NCBI RefSeq assembly: GCF_036226465.1
Contig: NZ_CP108476.1
Coordinates: 4,836,001-4,900,000, forward strand
Direction of reading: 5' to 3'
DNA: 64,000 nucleotides
Origin: Kitasatospora sp. NBC_01250
GTDB lineage: Bacteria; Actinomycetota; Actinomycetes; Streptomycetales; Streptomycetaceae
Shown: positions 16,487 through 26,226 of the stretch, piece after piece
Layout: each line of letters starts with the position of its first letter
Position numbering within the stretch: the stretch's first letter is position 1
Made by a program: the position numbers and the translations under genes
Notes under the pieces: model-generated
Database searches by the model: none
The model's input: only the letters and a program-made list of their open reading frames with translations
What the model was told of the DNA's origin: nothing

Positions 16487-17023
16487 TCAGCCCAGGTCGG
16501 GGGCGAGCAGCGCGCGCACCCCTTCGATGTTGGCGGCCAGGTAGGCGCGCAGCGAGGGCGGCACCAGGTTGACCGAGGTGACGCCCTCGCGGGTGAACGG
16601 CAGCCGGACGATCTCGTACTCGCCGCGCGGCTCGTCCACCTCGGGTCCGTGCCGCAGCGCCGGGTCCAGCGCGGCCAGCCGGCAGACGAAGAAGTGCTGC
16701 ACCTTGACCCCGTGCGGATGGGCCGGGCTGCCGTCCTCGTGGTGGTGGTGGGCGACGGTGTCCACGAAGGCGGGCACCACGTCGACCACCTTGCCGCCCA
16801 GCTCCTCGTCCACCTCGCGGTGCAGCGCGTCGGTCACGGTGCGGTCCTCGGGCTCCACGCCCCCGCCCGGGGTGATCCAGTACGGAGGCGCTCCCGGCCT
16901 GGTGCGCTTGATCACGATCAGCTCGGCGGTGCCCTGCCAGGGGTCGTCGCTCGGCAGGTCGAGCAGGATCGCCCGTGCGGTGCGTTTGACCACCGGACGG
17001 GGGTGCGGCGTCACCTGGGCCAC
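16487..17023 (-). CDS. Nudix hydrolase
   Basis: A 178-residue protein with a Nudix box beginning GGGVEPEDRTVTDALHREVDEE, matching G-x5-E-x7-REUXEEXGU; a nearby HHHHEDG could add metal ligands. It would hydrolyse a nucleoside-diphosphate-linked substrate. I start at GTG 17023 because GGAGG sits 8 bases upstream; the in-frame GTG at 17032 overlaps that ribosome site and is less likely. Converges with the globin gene. Confidence 0.82.
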   Translation of the reverse strand: MAQVTPHPRPVVKRTARAILLDLPSDDPWQGTAELIVIKRTRPGAPPYWITPGGGVEPEDRTVTDALHREVDEELGGKVVDVVPAFVDTVAHHHHEDGSPAHPHGVKVQHFFVCRLAALDPALRHGPEVDEPRGEYEIVRLPFTREGVTSVNLVPPSLRAYLAANIEGVRALLAPDLG

Positions 17024-17161
17024 GTGGGTCACCTCCGGATGCTCCTGTGCCGGAGCATCCCGCAGCTCAGGGAGCCCGAAACTCGCACGCGCGAGCGAAA
17101 TGTCCGGCCGAACGGCTCAGCCGTCGTCTGCTCGGCCGACGACGCTCCAGTCCTCGTCGGT

Positions 17162-17539
17162 TCAGTCCTCGTCGCCGATCGCGAGGTGCAGGCCCCAGGC
17201 CACCACGCTGATGATCAGCGAGCCGAGCAGGGCGGGGACGAAGCCCTCGACGTGGAAGTCGAGCTTCAGGCGGTCGGAGGCGAAGGAGGTCAGCCAGAAC
17301 ATCAGCGCATTGATCACGAAGGTGATCAGCCCCAGCGACAGGATGAACAGCGGGAACGAGAAGAACTTCACCAGGGGCTTGATCAGCCAGTTGACCACCC
17401 CGAAGATCAGCGCGACGGCGATCACCGTCAGCGTCTTCTGCTTCCAGTCCCCGCCGGACAGGGTGATGCCGTTGACGATCCAGGCGGCCACCCAGATGGC
17501 TGCCGCGTTGATGAGGGTCTTGACCACGAAGTGCTTCAT
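17162..17539 (-). CDS. Phage holin family (Phage_holin_4_2-like) membrane protein
   Basis: A 125-residue protein with four hydrophobic helices: LINAAAIWVAAWIV, LTVIAVALIFGVVNWLI, FPLFILSLGLITFVINALMF and LLGSLIISVVAWGL, joined by the family-typical KPLVKF and amphipathic SDRLKLDFHVEGF segments. Despite the name, this family is chromosomal and widespread in actinomycetes; there is no phage context here. Divergent from the cupin gene with 59 bases between starts. Confidence 0.85.
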   Translation of the reverse strand: MKHFVVKTLINAAAIWVAAWIVNGITLSGGDWKQKTLTVIAVALIFGVVNWLIKPLVKFFSFPLFILSLGLITFVINALMFWLTSFASDRLKLDFHVEGFVPALLGSLIISVVAWGLHLAIGDED

Positions 17540-17598
17540 GCTTCCGCATGGTCGCAGGCCCAGGCGGCCGGTGGAAGCACCTACAGGAGGAGCAGCGG

Positions 17599-17916
17599 AT
17601 GAAGGTCTTTCGACTCGACGAGCTCGATCGGCACCGGGCCGGGCAGCAGGGCGCCTATCTGCGCTTCCTCAAGGAGGGCACCATGTCGGCGGGCCTGTAC
17701 GCGCTCGCGCCCGGTGAACAGGACACCCAGTCCGCGCACCCGCAGGACGAGCTCTACCAGGTGGTCAGCGGGCGGGCCTCGCTGACCGTGGGGGAGGAGA
17801 CCTGCACGGTGGGGCGCGGCAGCGTGGTCTTCGTGCCGGCCGGGGTGCCGCACCGGTTCCACCACATCACCGAGGAGCTGCGGGTGCTGGTGGTCTTCTC
17901 GCCGCCGGAGGACTGA
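17599..17916 (+). CDS. Cupin domain protein
   Basis: A 105-residue single-domain cupin. Motif 1 is AHPQDELYQVVSGRASLTVGEE and motif 2 PAGVPHRFHHITEE; histidines and acidic residues for a metal are present (H47, E51, H86 and neighbours). ATG 17599 follows AGGAGG at 8 bases. Followed 44 bases later by tenA, so possibly co-transcribed. Substrate unknown. Confidence 0.85.
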   Translation: MKVFRLDELDRHRAGQQGAYLRFLKEGTMSAGLYALAPGEQDTQSAHPQDELYQVVSGRASLTVGEETCTVGRGSVVFVPAGVPHRFHHITEELRVLVVFSPPED

Positions 17917-17960
17917 GGCTGCCCGTGATCCTCCGGCAGGCGGAACGTAGGGTCGCTGAC

Positions 17961-18632
17961 ATGACCCAGACCCTGACCGAGGAGCTGTGGGCCGAGAGCG
18001 TCGCGCCGGTCTACACCAAGATCCTCGAGCACCCGTTCCTGGCCGGTCTGACCGACGGCACGCTGCCGCGCGAGGCCTTCGCCCACTTCGTCGTCCAGGA
18101 CTCGCACTACCTGCGCGACTACGCCAGGGCGCTGGCCGTCTGCGCGGCCAAGGCGCCGGGCGAGGAGGAGGTGCGGGCCTTCGCCGACGACGCGATCGGG
18201 GCGCTCGCCGCCGAGCAGGGCATGCACGCGGAGTTCCTCGCCGTCTTCGGCCACAGCGCGGCCGAGGCCGCCGCCCTGCCGGTGCTGCCGACCACCCGGG
18301 CCTACAGCAGCTACCTGCTCGCCACCGCCTACGGCGGATCCTTCGCGGAGGCGGTGGCGGCCGTGCTGCCCTGCTACTGGGTCTACGCCAAGGTGGGCGA
18401 GCAATTGCTCGCCCGCTCCTCCCCCGATCCGCTCTACGCGCGGTGGATCGCGGTCTACGGCGAGGAGTCCTTCCAGTCGGTGGTGCGCCGGGTGCTGGCG
18501 CTCACCGACCGGCTCGGCGAGCAGCTCGGGGAGGCCGAACGGCGGCGGGTGCACGAGCACGTGCGCACCACCACCCGGTACGAGTGGATGTTCTGGGACG
18601 CCGCCTGGCGGGGCGAGGGCTGGCCGGTCTGA
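17961..18632 (+). CDS. tenA: TenA family protein (aminopyrimidine aminohydrolase/thiaminase II)
   Basis: A 223-residue TenA-fold protein. The catalytic cysteine is present in LPCYWVYAKVGE (C138), with the substrate-binding Asp/Tyr in VVQDSHYLRDYA (D47, Y50) and a C-terminal YEWMFWDAAW that places the late acidic residue. It salvages pyrimidine from degraded thiamine. thiC with a TPP riboswitch lies 5 kb downstream, but tenA here shows no riboswitch of its own. Retention of Cys138 argues for the TenA_C (thiaminase) class. Confidence 0.87.
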   Translation: MTQTLTEELWAESVAPVYTKILEHPFLAGLTDGTLPREAFAHFVVQDSHYLRDYARALAVCAAKAPGEEEVRAFADDAIGALAAEQGMHAEFLAVFGHSAAEAAALPVLPTTRAYSSYLLATAYGGSFAEAVAAVLPCYWVYAKVGEQLLARSSPDPLYARWIAVYGEESFQSVVRRVLALTDRLGEQLGEAERRRVHEHVRTTTRYEWMFWDAAWRGEGWPV

Positions 18633-18633
18633 C

Positions 18634-18652
18634 CGCCCGCGCCCGGCGGGCG
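18634..18652 (+). terminator. Possible terminator after tenA
   Basis: CGCCCGC-GCCCG-GCGGGCG: a 7-bp GC-rich stem starting 2 bases after the tenA stop, without a T-run. Confidence 0.4.
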
Positions 18653-18823
18653 TAAGCCACCGGTAAGGGCGACCCTGAGGGACCGGGGTCAGGGCCGTCT
18701 CCGGGTTCTCTCAGGGGCCTGAACTCTCGTTTCCGCTACGGCGCCCTCGTACGATCGAAGTACCGAAAGCGGACGGGATGCGGCGATCAAGGGCCGGACC
18801 CGCAAGGGAGAAAAGGAACCGAA

Positions 18824-19024
18824 ATGGCTGAGATCTGGAAGTCGCTGCCGTCCTGGATGCGCAACGTCGTGGTCCCGATCCTGGTGCTGATCCTCGCCAT
18901 CAACCTTCTCGGCATGGTCCTCGGCGTGGTCAGTGCGATCATCTGGTTCGCCTTCAAGGCGCTGATCGTGGTCGGCATCGCCGCCGCGGTGGTGATCCTG
19001 GTCAAGAAGGCCGCCAAGGGCTGA
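18824..19024 (+). CDS. DUF5326-like small membrane protein
   Basis: A 66-residue protein with two closely spaced hydrophobic stretches (VVVPILVLILAINLLGMVLG and ALIVVGIAAAVVILV), a short N-terminal MAEIWKSLPSWMRN and a basic end KKAAKG. This resembles the DUF5326 family of Streptomyces, judged from pattern memory only. ATG 18824 follows GGGAGAAAAGG. A terminator follows, so it is monocistronic. Confidence 0.75.
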   Translation: MAEIWKSLPSWMRNVVVPILVLILAINLLGMVLGVVSAIIWFAFKALIVVGIAAAVVILVKKAAKG

Positions 19025-19043
19025 TCCAACGCCGCCTCCGCTC

Positions 19044-19079
19044 CGGCGCCCGTACCTGCACCGCAGGTGACGGGCGCCG
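19044..19079 (+). terminator. Intrinsic terminator after the DUF5326-like gene
   Basis: A near-perfect 16-bp stem (CGGCGCCCGTACCTGC against GCAGGTGACGGGCGCCG, one bulged G) closes on a 3-base loop. Confidence 0.75.
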
Positions 19080-19217
19080 CGGTGTTTCGTGACAACCGCC
19101 GGTGCGCGGCATGACAGCTGTCATGCGCCACTGGCGACATCAGGCACTGATGGCCGGTCAGCTCCGACTGGGAGTCTCTACCTCGTAGCCGAGCGGGACC
19201 AACGGGAGGACCGGACC

Positions 19218-19922
19218 ATGAGCGAGACCAGCACCCTGCAGCCGAGCACCACCGCCGCCGCCACTGCCGCCACTGCCGCCACTGCCGCCAAGGCCGGCAA
19301 CCCGCTGGTGACCGCCCTGCTGCCGCTGGCGGTCGACGTCGCGGTGCCGCTGGGCGTCTACTACGCCGCGCACTCGGTCCTCGGGATGAGCATGGTCGGC
19401 TCGCTGATGGTCAGCAGCCTGCTGCCGGCCGTGCGCACGGTCCACGGCCTGGTCCGCGACCGCAGGGTCAACGGGCTGGCGGGCCTGATGCTGGTGGTCA
19501 ACCTGGTCGGCCTGCTGGCCACCTTCCTGACCGGCGACCCGCGGCTGATGATCGCCAAGGACGGCCTGGTCAGCAGCGCGATCGGCGGCGGCATCCTGGT
19601 CTCCGCACTGCGCGGCAACCCGCTGATGGCCGCCGGCCTGCGCCCGTTCCTGACCCGCGGCGACGCCCGGCTGGAGGCCGCCTGGGAGCGGCTGGCCGCG
19701 GGGTCGCCGGCCTTCGCGAAGGCCACCCGGCGGCACTCGCTGATCTGGGGCGCGGCCCTGCTGCTGGAGTGCGCGGCCCGGGTGGTCGGGGCCTACACGC
19801 TGCCGCTGACCACGATGGTCTGGCTGCCCACCGTCTTCCTGGTCGGGGCGATCGCGCTGGCCGGCCTGGTCAGCGGTCCGTCCGCCGAGCTGCTCAAGAA
19901 GATGCTCGCCGACCAGGCCTGA
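19218..19922 (+). CDS. VC0807-type septation-like membrane protein
   Basis: A 234-residue protein: a 30-residue Thr/Ala-rich N-terminus with a short repeat (TAATAATAA) and five or six membrane segments. The VC0807 family pattern is seen in LLPLAVDVAVPLGVYYAAHS, LPAVRTVHGLVRDRRVNGLAG and LMIAKDGLVSSAIGGG. ATG 19218 follows GGGAGGACC. The next gene begins 49 bases later on the same strand. A relative occurs at 55608-56306. Function unknown. Confidence 0.78.
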   Translation: MSETSTLQPSTTAAATAATAATAAKAGNPLVTALLPLAVDVAVPLGVYYAAHSVLGMSMVGSLMVSSLLPAVRTVHGLVRDRRVNGLAGLMLVVNLVGLLATFLTGDPRLMIAKDGLVSSAIGGGILVSALRGNPLMAAGLRPFLTRGDARLEAAWERLAAGSPAFAKATRRHSLIWGAALLLECAARVVGAYTLPLTTMVWLPTVFLVGAIALAGLVSGPSAELLKKMLADQA

Positions 19923-19971
19923 ACAGCCCCGATCCACCCCCACCGACCCGTAGCGAGAGAGAAGAACGGCC

Positions 19972-20988
19972 ATGCGCGGCAAGGGCATCAACTACGACAC
20001 CGGCTTCGCCCCGGTCGGCGAGATCTCCCGGAGCTCCTTCGAGCCCGCCGTGGTGCGCGAGGAAATGCGGGTGATCGCCGAGGAGTTGCACTGCACCGCG
20101 GTGCGGATCTCCGGCGCCGATCCGCAGCGGATCGAGCTGGCGGCCGAGTTCGCCGCGGCGTACGGCCTCCAGGTCTGGTTCGCGCCGTTCCCCTGCGACC
20201 TGGCCCAGGAGCAGCTGCTGCCGCTCTTCGCCGACTGCGCCCGGCGGGCCGAGCGGATCCGCTCGCTGGGCGCCGAGGTGGTGCTGGTGCTGGGCTGCGA
20301 ACTCAGCCTCTTCGCCGCCGGGTTCCTGCCGGGCGAGGACTTCCCGGCCCGGCTGGCGAACCTGACCAGCACCGACCCCGCGGCGCGCGCGGGCCTCAAG
20401 GACGCCGGTGCCCGGCTGAACGCCTTCCTGGCCCGGGCCGCCGCCACCGCCCGCGAGCAGTTCCACGGCCGGCTCAGCTACGCCTCGGGCATCTGGGAGC
20501 ACGTCGACTGGACGCCCTTCGACCTGGTCGGTGTGGACGCCTACCGGGACGCCGGCAACGCCCCGCGCTACCAGGAGCAGTTGCGCGCCCACTTCCGGCA
20601 CGGCAAGCCGGTGGTGGTCACCGAGTTCGGCTGCTGCGCCTACCAGGGCGCCGGGGCGCGCGGCGGGATGGGCTGGGCGGTGACGGAGTACGGGCCGGAC
20701 GGCGTCGAGTACGTCACCGAACCGCTGGTCCGGGACGAGGACGAACAGGTCCGCTACCTCGGGGAGCTGCTGGCCGAGTTCGAGGAGGCCGGGGTGGACT
20801 CGGCGTTCTGGTTCACCTTCGCCCACTACCGGGCGCCGCACCGCCCGGAGCAGCGGTTCGACCTCGACCTCGGCTCGTACGGCGTGGTCGCGGTGCTGCC
20901 GGCCGACGGGCTCGACGGTGCCGGGGAGCGCCCGGGCCGGCGCCCGAAGCGGGTCTTCGCGGCCCTGGCCGAGGCCTACCGCGACTGA
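19972..20988 (+). CDS. TIM-barrel glycoside-hydrolase-like protein (sometimes annotated abortive infection protein)
   Basis: A 338-residue soluble protein starting MRGKGINYDTGF. Pattern: alternating strands and helices of a beta/alpha barrel, with VLGCELSLF and, late, VVVTEFGCC, each placing a glutamate where GH-A clan enzymes hold their catalytic pair; the segment FDLVGVDAYRDAGN is also GH-like. Streptomyces relatives are often labelled abortive infection proteins, a name I cannot support from sequence. ATG 19972 has GAGAGAGAAG upstream. Ends at a bidirectional terminator. Confidence 0.65.
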   Translation: MRGKGINYDTGFAPVGEISRSSFEPAVVREEMRVIAEELHCTAVRISGADPQRIELAAEFAAAYGLQVWFAPFPCDLAQEQLLPLFADCARRAERIRSLGAEVVLVLGCELSLFAAGFLPGEDFPARLANLTSTDPAARAGLKDAGARLNAFLARAAATAREQFHGRLSYASGIWEHVDWTPFDLVGVDAYRDAGNAPRYQEQLRAHFRHGKPVVVTEFGCCAYQGAGARGGMGWAVTEYGPDGVEYVTEPLVRDEDEQVRYLGELLAEFEEAGVDSAFWFTFAHYRAPHRPEQRFDLDLGSYGVVAVLPADGLDGAGERPGRRPKRVFAALAEAYRD

Positions 20989-20999
20989 CCCCCACAGAC

Positions 21000-21038
21000 G
21001 AGTGGCCCGTTCCGCGCGGGGGGCGGAACGGGCCACTC
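21000..21038. terminator. Bidirectional terminator between convergent genes
   Basis: A perfect 16-bp stem (GAGTGGCCCGTTCCGC / GCGGAACGGGCCACTC) with a 7-base loop, between the barrel protein and the flotillin gene. Confidence 0.85.
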
Positions 21039-21060
21039 AGGTCATGCTGGTGACGGACGA

Positions 21061-22551
21061 TCAGGCGGTCGGTTCGCCCTGGACCGGGATCGTCTGGGTG
21101 CCGCCCCGGTGGGTACCGCTGCCCGTGACGTCGTGCTCGGCCGCCGCGGGGGCGTCCGTGCCGTTCATGGAGCTCAGCAGCTGGCGGGCCAGGCCGAGGC
21201 CGGTGCCGCCCATGGTGAGCGCCTTGGCGAACATCTCGCCCATCCCCTCCGCGCCGTTGAGCAGCACCATGTGCTCGACGTTGCCGAAGGCCTCGGCGCC
21301 GGCCCGGACGATCTCCGGCCAGTGCTCGGCGAGCTGCTGGGCGACCACCGCCTCCTGGTTCTCGGCGAGGGCGGCCGCACGGGCCTTGATCGCCTCGGCC
21401 TCGGCCAGACCGAGGGCGCGGGCCGCCTCGGCGGCGGCCAGACCCTTGGCCTCGGCCGCGGCGGCCTCGGCCTGCCCGGTGGCGCGGGTGGACTCGGCGG
21501 AGGCCAGGCCGCGGGCCTTGGTGGCCTCGGCCTCGGCCTGCGCGGCGATCTTCACCCGGTTCGCCTCGGCCGCGGCCTTCAGCTCGGTCTCCCGGGCCTG
21601 CGCCTCGGCGGCGGAGATCCGCGCGTCGCGGTCGGCCTCGGCCTTGGTGCGGGTCTCGTAGGCGCGGGCGTCGGCCGGCTTGCGGACCTCGGCCTGCAGC
21701 TGCTGCTCCTTGCGGTGACCCTCCAGCTCGGCGACCTTGGTCTCCTGGACCACGACCTCCTGGCGGGAGGCGGCCTGGGCCAGCGGGCCGGCCTGCAGGG
21801 CGCGGGCCGCCGCGGTGTCCATCTCGGCCTGGTAGCCGGCCTGCTGGATCCCCGAGTTGCGGGTCGCCTCGGCCTTGCGGGCGAAGGCCTCCTGCTCGGC
21901 CTCGGTGGCCTCGCGGTCGGCCGCGGCGGCCGCGATGCGCGCGTCGCGCTGGACGGCGGCGGCGTGCGGGGCGGCCAGGTTCTTGATGTAGCCGGTCGGG
22001 TCCAGGATCTCCTGGATCTGCAGCGAGTCGATGATCAGACCGAGCTTCTCCATCTCGGTCCCGGAGGCCGCCCGGGTCTCCCCGGTCAGCCGCTCGCGGT
22101 CGCGGATCATCTCCTCGACGGTCAGCCCGCCGACGATCGAGCGCAGGTGTCCGGCGAAGACGTTGTGGACCCGCTGGCCCATCATCTTCTGCTGGTCCAG
22201 GAAGCGGCGCGCGGCGTTGGCGATCGAGACGGTGTCGTCGCCGACCTTGAAGATCACCACGCCCTTGACCTGGACCGGGATCCCCTGCGAGGTCACGCAC
22301 TCGACGTCCAGGTCGGCCTCGTTGAGGTCGAGCGAGAGCTTGCGCACGGTCTGGATGCCGGGGGTGACCAGCGTCCCGCGCCCGGTCACCACCCGGAAGC
22401 CCAGGCCCTCGGCGAGGCCTTCGGTGCGGTGCTTCGAACCGGAGATGATCAGTGCTTCATTGGGCTCGGCGACGCGCCAGCACATCTTGAAGAGCACGAT
22501 CACGATCACGACTGCCGCGGCGACGATCCCCGCGATGGTGCCGATCAACAT
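21061..22551 (-). CDS. Flotillin-like SPFH domain protein
   Basis: A 496-residue membrane-associated scaffold protein. N-terminal hydrophobic segment (IGTIAGIVAAAVVIVIVLF), then the SPFH domain (PNEALIISG, VTSQGIPVQVKGVVIFKVG), then a long coiled coil with many Ala/Glu repeats (EAEATKARGLASAES, EAAAAEAKGLAAAEAARAL) typical of flotillins, and a C-terminal helical NVEHMVLLNGAEGMGEMF. Flotillins organise membrane microdomains. A short NfeD-like gene lies upstream on the same strand; a hairpin in the 267-bp gap suggests partial or complete separation of the two transcripts. Confidence 0.92.
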   Translation of the reverse strand: MLIGTIAGIVAAAVVIVIVLFKMCWRVAEPNEALIISGSKHRTEGLAEGLGFRVVTGRGTLVTPGIQTVRKLSLDLNEADLDVECVTSQGIPVQVKGVVIFKVGDDTVSIANAARRFLDQQKMMGQRVHNVFAGHLRSIVGGLTVEEMIRDRERLTGETRAASGTEMEKLGLIIDSLQIQEILDPTGYIKNLAAPHAAAVQRDARIAAAAADREATEAEQEAFARKAEATRNSGIQQAGYQAEMDTAAARALQAGPLAQAASRQEVVVQETKVAELEGHRKEQQLQAEVRKPADARAYETRTKAEADRDARISAAEAQARETELKAAAEANRVKIAAQAEAEATKARGLASAESTRATGQAEAAAAEAKGLAAAEAARALGLAEAEAIKARAAALAENQEAVVAQQLAEHWPEIVRAGAEAFGNVEHMVLLNGAEGMGEMFAKALTMGGTGLGLARQLLSSMNGTDAPAAAEHDVTGSGTHRGGTQTIPVQGEPTA

Positions 22552-22738
22552 CGGCCTTTTCCCCCTTCAGGGCACACCGCTCCGTGGCTGCGCTCGGTTG
22601 TGCAGGATTGCGCGGAACGCGGTGGCGAGTCGAGATTGTGCGCCTCTTTCGATCTCATGGGAAGTCAGCTCCGGCGTGTCCCGCACCACTGTGACAACCC
22701 GTCACCGGCCGTGCTCGACGATCACCGAACGCGACGCA

Positions 22739-22775
22739 GTACGGGGCGCGAGTTGCCGTGACGGGCGCCCCGTAC
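22739..22775 (-). terminator. Hairpin between NfeD-like and flotillin genes
   Basis: An 11-bp perfect stem (GTACGGGGCGC / GCGCCCCGTAC) with a 15-base loop, in the gap between the two minus-strand genes. There is no T-run, so it may be an attenuator rather than a full stop. Confidence 0.5.
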
Positions 22776-22818
22776 CGGGTGGGATCCGCTGCCCCGGCCC
22801 CGGGGGCGCCGCCAGGGT

Positions 22819-23025
22819 TCAGCCCATGGCCGGGGCGACGTAGACGGTGCGCGGCGGCTGGTACTCGACCACCACCACCGGGGTGCCGACGGGCAGCGCC
22901 TCGCCCGGCAGCGCCAGGTAGGCGAGGAAGGCCTCGCTGCTCTGCCGCTCCGGCACCGCCAGCATCACCTCGCCGACCAGCCCCGCTCCCACCTTGCCGG
23001 TCACCCGCCCCGTGTAGCCGATCAT
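22819..23025 (-). CDS. NfeD-like OB-fold protein (68 aa)
   Basis: A short soluble protein that fits the OB-fold C-terminal domain of NfeD: GYTGRVTGKVGAGLVGEVMLAV, a central spacer, then GEALPVGTPVVVVEY and a C-terminal TVYVAP strand. NfeD proteins work with SPFH proteins, and a flotillin gene follows at 22551. Unlike classical NfeD there are no membrane helices and no protease domain. ATG 23025 follows GAGGGGG. Confidence 0.7.
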   Translation of the reverse strand: MIGYTGRVTGKVGAGLVGEVMLAVPERQSSEAFLAYLALPGEALPVGTPVVVVEYQPPRTVYVAPAMG

Positions 23026-23244
23026 CCGACTCGCCCCCTCTGAAGCCCATGAACGCCAACCACCGCCCGGTGCGCGCGGTTTGCGCCACCAGTGTGGCCC
23101 ACGGGTCGGACGGCCCGGCGGTGGCGGGTGCGCCGGGCGGGGCCGGTCGCCGGCCGGCGCGGGTATCGGTGGCCGGACCCCTACTGGACCGCGGTGCTGC
23201 GCCCCGGTTACCGTGAGGACGCTTCGGGCAGGCAAGTCCGCCTG

Positions 23245-23368
23245 CCCACGGGAGCTCGGAGCACCGGGCTGAGAGGGCGCTGAAGGGCCCAGGGCCGTAG
23301 AACACCGGCCGTGGACCGACCGCTGCGTCGACCGCAGGAACCTGACCGGGTAATGCCGGCGTAGGGAG
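23245..23368 (+). promoter_or_regulatory. TPP riboswitch (THI element)
   Basis: Both conserved halves are present: the 5' part ACGGGAGCTCGGAGC followed by CACCGGGCTGAGAGG (23249-23275), which contains the CUGAGA pyrimidine sensor, and the 3' part CCGCAGGAACCTGACC then GGGTAATGCCGGCGTAGGGAG (23332-23368), containing the ACCUGA and GGxUAAUxCCxGCGxAGGGA elements. The distal end lies only 11 bases before thiC, so it probably controls translation initiation by masking the ribosome site. Confidence 0.95.
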
Positions 23369-23379
23369 TAGAGGGTCTG

Positions 23380-25215
<1,836 letters not shown>

Positions 25216-25230
25216 CGTCCAACTGCACCT

Positions 25231-25274
25231 CGCTGCCGCCCCGGTGAGCTTCGACGCTTGCCGGGGCGGCAGCG
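25231..25274 (+). terminator. Intrinsic terminator after thiC
   Basis: Perfect 14-bp stem CGCTGCCGCCCCGG / CCGGGGCGGCAGCG around a 16-base loop, 15 bases after the thiC stop. Confidence 0.85.
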
Positions 25275-25384
25275 TGTCCGTGCACGGAAGGCGGAGGGCA
25301 ACACACTTGTCCGGACTTCGGACGCGGGCACATCCTGCGTACTACGCTGAGCGTTGGTCCGATCTCCCTCAGTGAGGAGCTGGT

Positions 25385-25810
25385 ATGCCGTACTCGCCGC
25401 TGCTGATCAAGCCCATGAAAGAGGAGCTGACGTCGATCGGCTTCAAGGAACTGCTGACCACCGACGACGTGGACGCCGCGATGAAGGAAGCGGAGAGTGG
25501 CCTGACTCTCGTGGCCATCAACGCGGTCTACGGCTGTGCGGCTGGCATGGCCCGCCCCGGCGCCCGCATCGCCCTGGAGAACACCTCCAAGCGCCCGAAC
25601 CGGCTGCTGACGGTCTTTGCCGAGCAGGACCTGGAAGCCACCGCGCGGATGCGCTCGTATTTCGCGGACATCCCGCCGTCCGAGCCGTCGTTCGCGGTGT
25701 TCAAGGATGGCGAGCTGGTGTACTTCATGCCGCGCCACCGTATCGAGGGGCGTGATGCCCAGGCAGTGGCCAGGGACCTCAACGACGTGTTCGACGAGTT
25801 CGGCGAGTAG
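25385..25810 (+). CDS. BrxA/BrxB family bacilliredoxin-like protein with a YGC motif
   Basis: A 141-residue thioredoxin-fold protein of the YphP/YqiW (DUF1094) family: MPYSPLLIKPM start, AINAVYGCAAGMARPG, then PPSEPSFAVFKDGELVYFMPRHRIEGR. In bacilliredoxins the active site is CGC and removes bacillithiol from proteins. Here the first cysteine is tyrosine (Y49-G50-C51; codons TAC GGC TGT), leaving one thiol. Actinomycetes use mycothiol, so a changed role is plausible. ATG 25385 follows GAGGAGC. Followed by an island-like VapBC pair. Confidence 0.9.
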   Translation: MPYSPLLIKPMKEELTSIGFKELLTTDDVDAAMKEAESGLTLVAINAVYGCAAGMARPGARIALENTSKRPNRLLTVFAEQDLEATARMRSYFADIPPSEPSFAVFKDGELVYFMPRHRIEGRDAQAVARDLNDVFDEFGE

Positions 25811-25918
25811 TCCCGACCGGCCACGGCTGCGGTATGGTCCCTGCCTCGACCGGAGACCGCCAGAGACGGGTCTCCCCTCGACCGTTGCCAGCAGGTGGAG
25901 GGCATGACCCGCACCATG

Positions 25919-25955
25919 GGCGAGCCCTCTCCTGGACGTCAGGGGAGGGCTCGCC
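25919..25955 (+). terminator. Terminator between bacilliredoxin and VapB genes
   Basis: A 15-bp stem GGCGAGCCCTCTCCT / AGGGGAGGGCTCGCC with one G-T pair and a 7-base loop. Confidence 0.75.
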
Positions 25956-25958
25956 GCT

Positions 25959-25995
25959 ATCTGCACTTTGCAGCTAGTGGCGCTAGAGTGCAGAT
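25959..25995 (+). promoter_or_regulatory. VapB operator: inverted repeat touching the start codon
   Basis: ATCTGCACT and AGTGCAGAT form 9-base perfect arms, with an inner CTAG-TGGCG-CTAG repeat between them. The right arm ends at 25995 and the ATG starts at 25996, leaving no room for a ribosome site, so the mRNA is probably leaderless and autorepressed by the VapBC complex. Confidence 0.65.
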
Positions 25996-26226
25996 ATGAC
26001 AGCGCTCACCATCCGGGATGTCCCGGACGATCAGATCCAGACCCTGAAGGTTCGCGCCGCCCAGGCCGGCAAGTCGCTCCAGGCATTCATGCAGGATCTG
26101 ATCGCCAGGGAAGCGTCCAAGCCCACCATGGCGGAGATGATGGAGCGGCTGAACCGGGAGACCACCGCCGACGTCAGCGCCGCCGATATCCTCGCTGCCA
26201 TCGACGAGGGGCGAGCCGGGCGTTGA
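25996..26226 (+). CDS. vapB: Ribbon-helix-helix antitoxin (VapB/FitA-like)
   Basis: A 76-residue protein: an N-terminal ribbon-helix-helix (TALTIRDVPDDQIQTLKVRA then GKSLQAFMQDLIARE) for DNA binding, followed by a flexible acidic tail (TADVSAADILAAIDEGRAGR) that would wrap the toxin. It neutralises the PIN toxin encoded by the next gene, with which it overlaps as TTGA. Start ATG 25996 directly follows the operator-like repeat. Confidence 0.88.
   Translation: MTALTIRDVPDDQIQTLKVRAAQAGKSLQAFMQDLIAREASKPTMAEMMERLNRETTADVSAADILAAIDEGRAGR

Noticed and set aside
17162..17539. Sign of a prophage from the holin-family gene
   Set aside because: This family is a standard chromosomal membrane protein in actinomycetes, and no integrase, capsid, portal or lysis gene is near.
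25811..25918. tRNA-like or small RNA gene between the bacilliredoxin and VapB genes
   Set aside because: No cloverleaf, TTCGA loop or CCA end could be drawn; only the terminator hairpin at 25919-25955 is supported.
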